Positions 32,924 through 41,004 of a stretch of 64,000 bases of DNA are shown one piece after another. The DNA is from Pseudomonas sp. H9 (GTDB lineage: Bacteria > Pseudomonadota > Gammaproteobacteria > Pseudomonadales > Pseudomonadaceae). The stretch lies in contig NZ_SMOK01000005.1 of assembly GCF_004353925.1 (NCBI RefSeq), positions 1 through 64,000 on the forward strand, given 5' to 3'. The first letter of the stretch is position 1. Each line of letters starts with the position of its first letter. The notes under the pieces are model-generated. The model had not been told where the DNA came from, did no database searches, and saw only the letters and a list, made by a program, of their open reading frames with translations. A program made the translations under genes and the position numbers.

Positions 32924-33907
32924 ATGAAAATAAAAATTCTTTGCAGTTTGTTAGTGCTGGTGTCAGTGCAGGCTGTTGCCGGTGCGAACGAAAATATGGA
33001 GCGCAAGTGTAAAGCGGTGGAGGGGGATGTTCCGACCTATAGCATTCCGTTCGATAGCATGCGCACGGCGATTGTTCAGTACGCTGTTGTAAAAGGCGTA
33101 AAGGATCCAGCCAACCAGACCGATGAAAAGATTCCGCCACTGTTGCGTGACAACATCAAAGCATTGGCTCGTCCTGAATACAGCGAATTCCTCGATGGGG
33201 CCATTGCACTGCGCCTTGCGCGGGCTCAGGACGCGTACAAGGCCGCTTATCAAGGGTTGGACGGTAAGAAGAAAGCGCAATACGACCTGTATGCAGAATG
33301 TTATCTGGACAGTGTCGCCGACCCCACGTCCGACGCGTACATCGATGCTCGCAAAGCCCTGGATGAAACCTATACCCTCGTCAGTTTCAAAGCACAGGAA
33401 AGGCAAACTCAGGTTCAGGCGCAACGGCGTGAATCTGAGTACCTGGCCAGTGAAGCAGCCAGAAAAGATCGCGAACGCCAAGCGCAAAATCTGCTGGAAC
33501 AGCGTCGTCAGAACCCGACTTCAAGCTCCGCTGAAATCGGCCCGTTCGTCGTTACAGTGGACAGTTGCACAACCAGCGTGAATGCGGACTTTGGCGTAAC
33601 GTCCGTGAGCGCACAGCCAGGCTCAAGGTTTCTGATACTCCAAGCTACATTCAAAAATCGCAGCAACACCGGGCAGTTTATTGTTCCGGGCGTCTTGTTA
33701 ATGAACCATGCCGGAAAGTCGTATACATACAACGTCATTGAGCCGGTATTGGGTGACCCGATGGGCGTTCCAGATGGGCCGATCAATCCACTGATTGCTC
33801 AGAAAGTGCGCGTGGTCTACCGGGTTTCCGATGAGGTCTCCGGCAAGGTGCGTTGGCAGCCGGGGCAAAACCCGGATCGGCTGACCCTCAAGTGTGGTGT
33901 GATCTGA
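32924..33907 (+). CDS. Secreted protein with DUF4352-like C-terminal domain
   Basis: A 327-residue protein with a signal peptide (KIKILCSLLVLVSVQAVAG, cleavage near residue 20), a Cys-containing helical N-terminal region (residues 25-155), a highly charged helical stretch (QERQTQVQAQRRESEYL..) at 160-200, and a C-terminal beta-rich domain (205-327) resembling the telokin-like DUF4352 fold (SVSAQPGSRFLILQATFKNRSNTG). It is likely periplasmic. Base composition is visibly poorer in GC than the neighbours, and it sits just behind a tRNA, so horizontal gain is possible. No clear ribosome site precedes the ATG. Confidence 0.75.
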   Translation: MKIKILCSLLVLVSVQAVAGANENMERKCKAVEGDVPTYSIPFDSMRTAIVQYAVVKGVKDPANQTDEKIPPLLRDNIKALARPEYSEFLDGAIALRLARAQDAYKAAYQGLDGKKKAQYDLYAECYLDSVADPTSDAYIDARKALDETYTLVSFKAQERQTQVQAQRRESEYLASEAARKDRERQAQNLLEQRRQNPTSSSAEIGPFVVTVDSCTTSVNADFGVTSVSAQPGSRFLILQATFKNRSNTGQFIVPGVLLMNHAGKSYTYNVIEPVLGDPMGVPDGPINPLIAQKVRVVYRVSDEVSGKVRWQPGQNPDRLTLKCGVI

Positions 33908-33909
33908 CC

Positions 33910-33969
33910 ATCGCGGGGCAAGCCCGCTCCCACAGAAGATCCTCAGTGGGAGCGGGCTTGCCCCGCGAT
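33910..33969. repeat. REP inverted pair
   Basis: Two inverted REP units of the CGCTCCCAC variant (ATCGCGGGGC..CCGCTCCCAC / GTGGGAGCGG..GCCCCGCGAT) between the secreted-protein gene and the convergent TonB receptor gene. Confidence 0.95.
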
Positions 33970-33976
33970 CAGACCT

Positions 33977-36106
33977 TCAAAAACTCACAGAAGCCGACAC
34001 CCGCGCCGTCCTCGGCGCGCCCTGGAACAGGTAGCCATCCCCCAGGTATTCCCCGGCGTCACGCCAGTAACGTTTGTCGAAAACGTTGTCCACCACCAGC
34101 CGCAGGGTCGTGTCGTAACCGCCGATTTTTGTGCTGTAGCGGCTCCCCAAGTCGAACACAGCGTAGCTGCCAACTTCCACGCTGCCGGCTTGGTTGGCGT
34201 ATTTGCTGGCGCTGTAGCGAGCCCCGCCGAGTAACGCCAGGCCGCTGATCGGCAGGCTGTAATCGGCCTGCACGGCGGCGCGCAGGTTGGGTACGTTCAA
34301 CGCTTGATGGCCTTCATAGTCCGCCGTCCCGCTGTTTTTCACCCGTGCGCGAATGGCTGCAGCGCTGGCGTTGATCTGCAGGCGTTCGGTCACCCAGCCG
34401 CTGGCGCCTAGTTCCAGGCCGATGTTCTTTTGCTGACCTTGCTGCACGTATGTGAAGTTGCCCGTGCCGTCTGGTCGGGAGTACTGGTAGGCCTGACGCA
34501 GCTGAAACACCGCCGCGCTCAAACTCATGCGTTGCCAGTCGCGTTTGATACCGACCTCCAATTGGTGCGACAGGGTCGGCGCAAGGATTTCAGCGCTGTT
34601 GGTGGCAAACCAGGGGGCCGTGCCACCGGAGGAGATGCCTTTGCTGTAACTGGTATACAGCGAGATGTCCGGACGCGGTTTGTAGATCAGGGCGGCGTTG
34701 GGCAGCAACTGATAGTCGCGGGTATGGCGCCCGGGCTCGCCGTTTTCGTCGTAGGTCTTCTCGTCGAGGCGCACCAGGCGCGCGCCCAGCACCGTTTGCC
34801 AATGTTCATTGAAGCTGATGCGGTCGCTGGCAAACAGGCCGTATTGGCGACTGTCCAGGCGCCGCGTGCTGGGGCCCACGGTTTTATCGGAGGGCGGCAA
34901 GGCAGGTGTCGGTTGATAAATGTTGCCGGTGCCAATCCATTCGTTGAAGTAGGGGCGTTGGTCGAGCGTGCGGCGTTGGGCGCTGGCGCCTACTGTCAAC
35001 TCGTGGCCCAGGCCCATAGCATCGAAACGACCATTCAGTGCCGCTTGTGCTTCGTCGGTGCGCCGAGTGTCGTCGGGGCTGCGGTAGTCGTAGATGTCGT
35101 AGTCGCCAGCGCTGCTGAAAAAGGCGCCTTCGCTCGAGCCCCAGGCGAATGAGCTGTAGTCGTCGATCACCACTTTGCTGCGAGAAGCACTGAGCGTGCC
35201 CGTCCAGCTATCGTTGAAGCGGTACTCGAAGCGCCCACCAAGGTTCAACGAGTCAATGCTCACCGGGTTGGCCCAGTGTTGGTAAGCCAGGCGGTCGTGC
35301 GGGTCTATATCATGGGGCAGTTGGCTGCCGCCGAGCAGTTGGTAGCCGGGGACGGAGCGTTGTTCACGCTGTTGATATTCAGCATCCAGTTGCAACAGGG
35401 CGTCGGGGTTGATCTGCCAGTCGAAGGCCAGCGCGGCAAAGTCCCGTGTGCCATCGGCATGGTCAACATAAGAACGGATGTCTTCATGCGCCAGGTTGGC
35501 ACGCACACCGAACTGACGTTCACTGCCGAACCAGCCGCCCAGGTCGGTGGCGATGTAGCGCTCGCCCTGTTCGTTGCTCGACACGGTCACCGAGCGTACA
35601 TCCTCCGGACGCTTAGTGACGTAATTGATCAGCCCACCAGGTTCGGCCACCCCACTTTGCAACCCGGACAAGCCCTTGAGCAATTCAACTTGCTGCTTGT
35701 TTTCCAGCGCCACGTTCTGTTCGCCCGCGATGGTCTGGCCATTGATCTTGTAGCTGCTGGCGGCATTGAGTTCGAAGCCGCGCACGTTGAAGTTTTCGTA
35801 GTAACCGATCGGCGCATAGCTTTCGCCCACCGATGCATCGCTTTGCAGCACCTCACTGAGCTTGCGTACCTGCCGGTCTGCCAGTAGTTGTTCGCTGAAC
35901 ACCGCCACCGATGCCGGGGTATCGAGCAAAGGCGCCGGGGCAAAGCCTGCGACAGACGCGTCTTGTACCCGATAGCCCTCGCTATAAACCTCCGACACGT
36001 TGACCGGAGCCAGGGTGATGCTGTCTTGGGCGAGGCTGTGACAGGCAGGCAGCGCCAGGCTCAAGCCGACCAGGCTCAAGGGCAGGCGAGGGTAAGGCAG
36101 GGTCAT
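33977..36106 (-). CDS. TonB-dependent siderophore receptor
   Basis: A 709-residue outer-membrane receptor. The signal peptide is PRLPLSLVGLSLALPACHSLAQ; the plug domain (residues 40-190) contains DTPASVAVFSEQLLADRQ and the GLINYVTKRP motif; the remaining 22-strand beta barrel ends with VSASVSF, the terminal Phe needed for insertion. The plug sequence fits the ferric-siderophore (TIGR01783-type) group, and no STN signalling domain is present, so it lacks transcriptional signalling. The ligand is unknown. AAGGAG precedes the ATG. No sigma/anti-sigma genes and no clear Fur box were seen nearby. Confidence 0.92.
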   Translation of the reverse strand: MTLPYPRLPLSLVGLSLALPACHSLAQDSITLAPVNVSEVYSEGYRVQDASVAGFAPAPLLDTPASVAVFSEQLLADRQVRKLSEVLQSDASVGESYAPIGYYENFNVRGFELNAASSYKINGQTIAGEQNVALENKQQVELLKGLSGLQSGVAEPGGLINYVTKRPEDVRSVTVSSNEQGERYIATDLGGWFGSERQFGVRANLAHEDIRSYVDHADGTRDFAALAFDWQINPDALLQLDAEYQQREQRSVPGYQLLGGSQLPHDIDPHDRLAYQHWANPVSIDSLNLGGRFEYRFNDSWTGTLSASRSKVVIDDYSSFAWGSSEGAFFSSAGDYDIYDYRSPDDTRRTDEAQAALNGRFDAMGLGHELTVGASAQRRTLDQRPYFNEWIGTGNIYQPTPALPPSDKTVGPSTRRLDSRQYGLFASDRISFNEHWQTVLGARLVRLDEKTYDENGEPGRHTRDYQLLPNAALIYKPRPDISLYTSYSKGISSGGTAPWFATNSAEILAPTLSHQLEVGIKRDWQRMSLSAAVFQLRQAYQYSRPDGTGNFTYVQQGQQKNIGLELGASGWVTERLQINASAAAIRARVKNSGTADYEGHQALNVPNLRAAVQADYSLPISGLALLGGARYSASKYANQAGSVEVGSYAVFDLGSRYSTKIGGYDTTLRLVVDNVFDKRYWRDAGEYLGDGYLFQGAPRTARVSASVSF

Positions 36107-36311
36107 GCAAAAAGCTCCTTGAGGGCGTACAGCAGGCGTGCCGTAGAGGTTCGTCACGGCCGGCGGGGGCGTAAGTCCAATAAAATGCAAAGAATACGGG
36201 CCTGTCGGCATTGCACCGGGCAAGCGGGCGCGCATCTTAGCAGGGGCACCCGGCTACGGGTGCCCTTGTTTATTGCAGGCTTATCAAGGAAGGAGCCTGA
36301 CGCGCATCGAC

Positions 36312-36692
36312 TCAGCGATTGGCGGCCGGTTGGGTATGGCGACGCCAGTGGCCATTGAGCTTCGACCAGGTCTTGCGGTCGGTGATCGCCATCAGTTTGC
36401 GGCCATCTTTGAAGGTGGCGAGGAAGGTGATTTCTTCTTCCTTGCCACCCAGCCACAGGCCGGCAATCAGGCCAACCGGCCCTGCAACCAGGGCGCCGGC
36501 CATCCCCCAGCCTAAGGCACTGCCCAGGCTGCGGCTGGACTCCTGATTGGCAACGATCAATTCACTGATACGCGAAAGGGCGATTTTTTCCCCGGGAGAA
36601 GGGCTGCGGCAGGTCTTGAGTGTGAGCGATCCATTGCGGTACTCGCCTTCACCTTGCAAGAAATCGCCGGACTGAACCGTGAGTCTTGTCAT
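36312..36692 (-). CDS. Conserved hypothetical protein with glycine-rich hydrophobic segment
   Basis: A 126-residue protein. Residues 1-55 form a beta-rich soluble segment (TRLTVQSGDFLQGEGEYRNGSLTL), residues 58-82 form a glycine-rich hydrophobic stretch (LGWGMAGALVAGPVGLIAGLWLGG), and the C-terminus is polar and basic (FKDGRKLMAITDRKTWSKL). I recognise no named family. The glycine-rich motif resembles glycine-zipper membrane segments. The ATG at 36692 is chosen; no strong ribosome site is visible, so the start is uncertain. It sits alone between the MFS and TonB receptor genes. Confidence 0.65.
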   Translation of the reverse strand: MTRLTVQSGDFLQGEGEYRNGSLTLKTCRSPSPGEKIALSRISELIVANQESSRSLGSALGWGMAGALVAGPVGLIAGLWLGGKEEEITFLATFKDGRKLMAITDRKTWSKLNGHWRRHTQPAANR

Positions 36693-36792
36693 CGTGGCAT
36701 CCAGATAGAAGGGGCTGCTGAGCAATCGCTACTCAGCGCCAGCGGCTGGCACAAGTCAATCCTCAGGCGACGGAGGGTCGCCTGAGGCGGCG

Positions 36793-37986
36793 TCAGGCCG
36801 TACGCATCCGCACGCTGCGCTGGCGTTCAGCCAAGGCCCAGACCAGCAAGGCCAGGCTGCCGATCGAAAGGCCGGCAATGACGATGCCGTGCCAGCCGTA
36901 GTGCTGGAACAATTGAGTGCCCAGCAGCGAGCCCAGCGCGCCACCAATGAAGTAGCAGGTGATGTAACCGGCATTCAGGCGATTGCGCGCTTCCGGGCGC
37001 AAGGCAATGACCGCGTTCTGATTACTCACATGCACCAATTGCACGGCCAGATCCAATAGCAGTACGCCGATCAACAGGGCGGCCAGCGACGATTGGGCGA
37101 AGCCCAACGGAATCCACGACAGCAGCAGGGCCAGCAAGCCAACGGTGGTACCCAGTGATCCCTTGCCACGATCGGCCAGGCGGCCCGCCCAGTTGGCCGA
37201 CAGCGCACCGGCCGCACCTGCAAGGCCGAACAGCCCGATAATGGCATCTGAATAATGGTAAGGCTCAGCGGCCAGGAGAAAGGCCAGTGGCGTCCAGAAC
37301 AGTGCGAACAGGCTGAAGGACAGCAGCCCTAGCAATGAACGCAGGCGTAACACCGGCTCGTCGACGAACAGACGAAACACCGAGCCAATCAATGCGGGGT
37401 ACCGCAGCCCTGCGTGCTGGTGGCGTTCTGGCAGGGCGCGGAACAACGCAACGGCGCACACAGCCATCAACCCGGCGGCCAGCAAATAGATGCTGCGCCA
37501 GCCGCCCAATTCGGCCATGAAGCCGGCAGCAGTGCGCGCCAGCAAGATGCCCAGCAGTAAACCGCTCATCAAGGTCCCGACCGCCCGGCCTCGTTCGCCG
37601 GGTTCGCTCAAGCCGGCGGCCATCGGCACCAGCACCTGAGCCACAACGGAAAACAAGCCGGTCAATGTAGTGCCCAGCAGCAACCACACAAGGCTCGGCG
37701 AAAAGGCACTGATCAACAGCCCCAAGGTACTGATGGCGATCATGCTAACAATCAGTCGACGCTGTTCGAATAGATCGCCCAACGGTGCCAGCAGCAGAAG
37801 ACCGGCGCCATAGCTCAGTTGCGCGGCAATGACGATGGCCCCGGCACTGGAGGTGCTCAGGCCGAACTGCTCGGCGATGCTGTGCAGCAGCGGTTGGGCG
37901 TAGTAGTTGCTGGCGACCGCAAGGCCGGTGGCGGTGGCCATCAGCAGGATCAGGCCGCGGCTCAGAGAAGTGCTGGAGGAGGTCAT
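36793..37986 (-). CDS. MFS transporter (YnfM/AraJ-like)
   Basis: A 397-residue major facilitator with about 12 membrane segments. Motifs include VASNYYAQPLLHSIAEQFGLS near the start, GAGLLLLAPLGDLFEQRRLI (loop 2-3), VLVPMAAGLSEPGERGRAVGTLMSGLLLGILLARTAAG and the C-terminal ITCYFIGGALGSLLGTQLF. This pattern occurs in drug/sugar efflux proteins such as YnfM. The substrate is not readable. It starts at ATG 37986 with no close partner on its strand; the next gene upstream is an SDR 144 bases away. Confidence 0.9.
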   Translation of the reverse strand: MTSSSTSLSRGLILLMATATGLAVASNYYAQPLLHSIAEQFGLSTSSAGAIVIAAQLSYGAGLLLLAPLGDLFEQRRLIVSMIAISTLGLLISAFSPSLVWLLLGTTLTGLFSVVAQVLVPMAAGLSEPGERGRAVGTLMSGLLLGILLARTAAGFMAELGGWRSIYLLAAGLMAVCAVALFRALPERHQHAGLRYPALIGSVFRLFVDEPVLRLRSLLGLLSFSLFALFWTPLAFLLAAEPYHYSDAIIGLFGLAGAAGALSANWAGRLADRGKGSLGTTVGLLALLLSWIPLGFAQSSLAALLIGVLLLDLAVQLVHVSNQNAVIALRPEARNRLNAGYITCYFIGGALGSLLGTQLFQHYGWHGIVIAGLSIGSLALLVWALAERQRSVRMRTA

Positions 37987-38130
37987 GGACCGTCTCGATC
38001 AGTGGCAGTTAAGGCGTAACAGTATCGGAAATGCGCGGGCATGACGCCAATCTATCAATGCCCGTCCCGGCTGTCCGGCGCTGTGTCTGTCGATCTGATC
38101 GAACACGTACGGGGCAGCCGGGACGTTACA

Positions 38131-38880
38131 TCAGGCAGCAAAGCCGCCATCGATGGTCAGGCTGGCGCCCGTAATGTAGGCCGCCTCAGGGCTGGCCAGA
38201 TACGCGACGAAGCTGGCGATTTCCTCGACTTCGCCGTAGCGCCCTACCGCCATGTAGCCCATCAGGCTTTCGGCAAAATCGCCATGCGCGGGGTTCATCT
38301 CGGTATCAACCGGGCCTGGCTGTACGTTATTGATGGTGATGCCCAATGGCCCGAGGTCGCGGGCCAGGCCACGGGTCAGGCCAACCAGAGCAGACTTGCT
38401 CATGGCATACGGGCCACCGCCGGCGAAGGGCATACGCTCGGCATTGGTGCTACCGATGTTGATAATGCGCCCACCTTGGCCCATGTGTCGTGCCGCAGCT
38501 TGGCTGGCGATGAACACGCTGCGCACATTCACAGCCAAGGTACGGTCGAAGTCGTCGAGATTGAATTCCAGCAGCGGGGCAACGGCCAGTACACCGGCGT
38601 TGTTGACCAGAATGTCGAGACCGCCAAACGCTTCCACGGTGCTCTCTACGGCTTGTTGCACAGCCTTGGCATCAGCGCTGTCAGCTTTGATCGCCAGAGC
38701 TTTGCCACCCTCGGCAATGATGCTGTGTTGCAAGGCTTGAGCCTGCTCGGTGGCGTTGGCGTAGGTGAAGGCGACATGGGCGCCCTCAGCCGCCAGGCGT
38801 TTGACGATAGCGGCGCCGATACCGCGTGATCCACCCTGAACCAGGGCCACTTTGCCGATGAGGCGGGCTTGATGTGACAT
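38131..38880 (-). CDS. SDR family oxidoreductase
   Basis: A 249-residue short-chain dehydrogenase resembling FabG-like/glucose dehydrogenase-type SDRs. It has GGSRGIGAAI near residue 14, NNAGVL near 90, the catalytic Ser in INIGSTNAERM and Tyr/Lys in YAMSK near 155, with AAYITGASLTIDGGFAA at the end. TTCTGGAG precedes the ATG. It is divergent from a LysR gene; the 123-bp gap holds a perfect 7-bp dyad, and the pair is a classical regulator/target arrangement. Confidence 0.92.
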   Translation of the reverse strand: MSHQARLIGKVALVQGGSRGIGAAIVKRLAAEGAHVAFTYANATEQAQALQHSIIAEGGKALAIKADSADAKAVQQAVESTVEAFGGLDILVNNAGVLAVAPLLEFNLDDFDRTLAVNVRSVFIASQAAARHMGQGGRIINIGSTNAERMPFAGGGPYAMSKSALVGLTRGLARDLGPLGITINNVQPGPVDTEMNPAHGDFAESLMGYMAVGRYGEVEEIASFVAYLASPEAAYITGASLTIDGGFAA

Positions 38881-38938
38881 GCTGTGCTCCAGAAAGAACA
38901 AGGCCCGATGCCTTGGATGGTGATCAGTATCGGCGGCG

Positions 38939-38972
38939 GATTACCTTCTGATAAGCCGGTAATCGCTATAGT
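38939..38972 (+). promoter_or_regulatory. LysR-type operator dyad with adjacent -10 element
   Basis: GATTACC (38939-38945) and GGTAATC (38958-38964) form a perfect 7-bp inverted repeat with a 12-bp centre, as in LysR boxes, between the divergent SDR and LysR genes. TATAGT (38967-38972) next to it could be the -10 of the LysR gene. Confidence 0.6.
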
Positions 38973-39003
38973 CTGTGTAAACCAAAAGTATGGAATCGTG
39001 GCT

Positions 39004-39933
39004 GTGGAATCGTTCAGTAGTATCGAGTGCTTTGTGCGTAGCGCTGAAGGTGGCAGTTTTGCTGAAGCGGCACGGCGCCTGAGCCTGACGCCAGCGGCGG
39101 TGGGGAAAAACGTTGCCCGGCTGGAGGTGCGCCTGGGGGTGCGCTTGTTTCAGCGCAGTACCCGGCGCCTGACCCTGACCGAGGCCGGGCAGCGCTTTCT
39201 CGGCGAAGTGGCCAGCAGCTTCCAGACCATCCAGCACGCCGTGGCCAACCTCGCCAGCGCCGAAGGGCAGCCAGCCGGGACCTTGAAAGTCAGTATGGGC
39301 ACGGTGTTCGGGCGTTTGTACATCGTGCCGCTGCTGGCTGAGTTTCTCAGCCGTTACCCGGCGATCAGTCCCGACTGGCATTTCGATAACCGGCAGGTCG
39401 ATTTGATCGGTCAGGGGTTTGATGCAGCGATTGGCGGTGGTTTTGACCTGCCCCTGGGTGTTGTTGCGCGCAAACTGACCCCGGCGCACCGGATTCTGGT
39501 TGCCGCCCCTGCGTTCCTGGCTCAGCACCCACCGGTACAGCAGCCAGCCGACTTGCAGGCGCTCGATGGCATTTTGATCCGCTCGCCGCAAACCGGGCGT
39601 GTGCGCACCTGGCCGCTGACCAGCCGCCAGCAGGAGCAAAGCCCGCTGAACATTCGCCTGCGCATGACCATGAGCGATTCTGAAGCCGCTTGCGCAGTGG
39701 CCCAGCAAGGGCTGGGGGTGGCCTTGGTGAGCATGCCGTTTGCTGTGCCTTACCTACAGGCCGGCAGCCTGGTGCGCGTGTTGCCGGACTGGTATGTGGA
39801 TGATGGCAACATTTGCTTGTATTACGCCGAACACAAGCTGTTGCCGGGCAAGACGCGGGCGTTTGTCGACTACATCATTGAGCAATTTGCCGCTCAGGGC
39901 TTGGCGCAGCGGTTCAACGCCTTGGCTGGTTGA
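39004..39933 (+). CDS. LysR family transcriptional regulator
   Basis: A 309-residue LysR-type regulator. Residues 1-60 form the winged helix-turn-helix (ESFSSIECFVRSAEGGSFAEAARRLSLTPAAVGKNVARLE), followed by LGVRLFQRSTRRLTLTEAG. The effector domain (90-300) has the periplasmic-binding-protein-like fold. The start is GTG: 39004 gives the usual length, while GTG 38998 adds two residues. It probably regulates the divergent SDR gene and itself. A REP pair follows the stop codon. Confidence 0.88.
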   Translation: MESFSSIECFVRSAEGGSFAEAARRLSLTPAAVGKNVARLEVRLGVRLFQRSTRRLTLTEAGQRFLGEVASSFQTIQHAVANLASAEGQPAGTLKVSMGTVFGRLYIVPLLAEFLSRYPAISPDWHFDNRQVDLIGQGFDAAIGGGFDLPLGVVARKLTPAHRILVAAPAFLAQHPPVQQPADLQALDGILIRSPQTGRVRTWPLTSRQQEQSPLNIRLRMTMSDSEAACAVAQQGLGVALVSMPFAVPYLQAGSLVRVLPDWYVDDGNICLYYAEHKLLPGKTRAFVDYIIEQFAAQGLAQRFNALAG

Positions 39934-39940
39934 TGAACCC

Positions 39941-40012
39941 TGTAGGAGCGGGCTTGCCCCGCGCTAGCGTTCTGTCAGGCACATTGCATCGCGGGGCAAG
40001 CCCGCTCCTACA
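39941..40012. repeat. REP inverted pair
   Basis: Two inverted REP units (TGTAGGAGCGGGC..CCCCGCG and complement) with a 24-base centre, between the convergent LysR and Gre-like genes. Confidence 0.95.
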
Positions 40013-40014
40013 GG

Positions 40015-40497
40015 TTACCGAACGTGCACTACCACGTAGTTCTGACGCACCCCGCCCAACACCAGGCTGACGTCTTCATCCTCGACCTTGCCCAGCAAGC
40101 ACTGCCCCAACGGCGAGCGCGGTGTAATGACCGTCACCAGTTGATCGCCTTGGCCAATCTTCAGGCCCGCGCCTTCAGGCCCGAGAAACAGGTGCTGGCA
40201 ACTACCGTTTTCGGCCTCCAGTGTCACCAGATTGCTCAGCTGAATGCCGTGGACAGCATCGTAGTCACGCAGCACCAATTGTTGATAAGCCGCGCGTGCC
40301 TGACGGATTTCTTCCATGCGTCGGGCTTGGCCGGTCGCCAGGTACGACGCTTCCAGGCCCAGCGTGTCGTACTTGTTTTCGGCGATGTTTTCTTCGGCTG
40401 TAGCCGCTTCATAGGCGGTCTGCGCGGCGCGCTGGGCTACGTCCAGGTCGGCGCTCAAGGTGTCGATGATGCGTTGCAGCAGGTCGGCTTTGTTCAT
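40015..40497 (-). CDS. GreA/GreB family transcription elongation factor-like protein
   Basis: A 160-residue protein with an N-terminal coiled coil (residues 5-75) and a C-terminal GreA/GreB FKBP-like domain (VTLEAENGSCQHLFLG, VTVITPRSPLGQCLLGKVEDEDV). The coiled-coil tip carries EENIAENKYD, similar to the acidic tip that Gre factors place in the RNA polymerase secondary channel. It may thus modulate backtracked polymerase. It follows the membrane protein gene by 4 bases on the same strand, so the pair forms an operon. ATG 40497 is preferred to an upstream codon. Confidence 0.85.
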   Translation of the reverse strand: MNKADLLQRIIDTLSADLDVAQRAAQTAYEAATAEENIAENKYDTLGLEASYLATGQARRMEEIRQARAAYQQLVLRDYDAVHGIQLSNLVTLEAENGSCQHLFLGPEGAGLKIGQGDQLVTVITPRSPLGQCLLGKVEDEDVSLVLGGVRQNYVVVHVR

Positions 40498-40501
40498 GGC
40501 G

Positions 40502-40882
40502 CTATTTACAGAATTCAAGGACAAGGGCGCGGCTCTTTTCGGTCGGCGCTGTGCGGTTCTGTTGCAACCAGAACTGGCATTTAGGGTTGGACAGATTACG
40601 CACGCTGCTTTCAGCCTGCTCCTCGGCCTGTTGCAGTTCCTGGTTGCGCAGGATCTGTTTGTACTGCTCGAACATCTGGCTCTGCTGCGCGGTCTCGGGA
40701 GTTGAGGTGGCCGCGGGCGGGACTATCACCTGGCTCAAGGGTTGGACCGCTTCAGGCAGCAGGCGCCCGGCCAGCCAAAGGCTCAAGGCAATCGCAAGGG
40801 CGCCGAGCCACAGGCCCAGGGCAATGCACAAAACCAGCTGTACGGGTTTGAGGGTGATCTTCAGTTCGCGAGGGCGGGGCAT
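40502..40882 (-). CDS. Conserved hypothetical protein, N-terminal membrane anchor
   Basis: A 126-residue protein with a basic start (MPRPRELKITLKP), one membrane helix (VQLVLCIALGLWLGALAIALSLWLAG) at residues 15-40, a Pro/Thr-rich linker, a coiled coil (SQMFEQYKQILRNQELQQAEEQAE) and a Cys-containing tail (NPKCQFWLQQN..LEFCK). The two C-terminal Cys may pair in the periplasm. I recognise no family. AGGAGG precedes the ATG at 40882. It is cotranscribed with the Gre-like gene, 4 bases downstream. Confidence 0.75.
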   Translation of the reverse strand: MPRPRELKITLKPVQLVLCIALGLWLGALAIALSLWLAGRLLPEAVQPLSQVIVPPAATSTPETAQQSQMFEQYKQILRNQELQQAEEQAESSVRNLSNPKCQFWLQQNRTAPTEKSRALVLEFCK

Positions 40883-41004
40883 GATGGCCTCCTGGCCAGG
40901 GCACGGGTGCTTATTGTGGCATGGCCTTGGTGGTTTTTTTCGCTGCATGCTTTTGTCTGCGATGATTTACCCGGACAATTGGTGCTTTTTCCAAGGGGCC
41001 AGTG

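Noticed and set aside
32770-33910. Integration site at tRNA-Ser
   Set aside because: I looked for a second copy of the tRNA 3' end downstream of the secreted-protein gene and found none, and there is no integrase.
36107-36240. Fur box upstream of the TonB receptor
   Set aside because: No stretch resembles GATAATGATAATCATTATC well enough; the AT-rich CCAATAAAATGC is too dissimilar.
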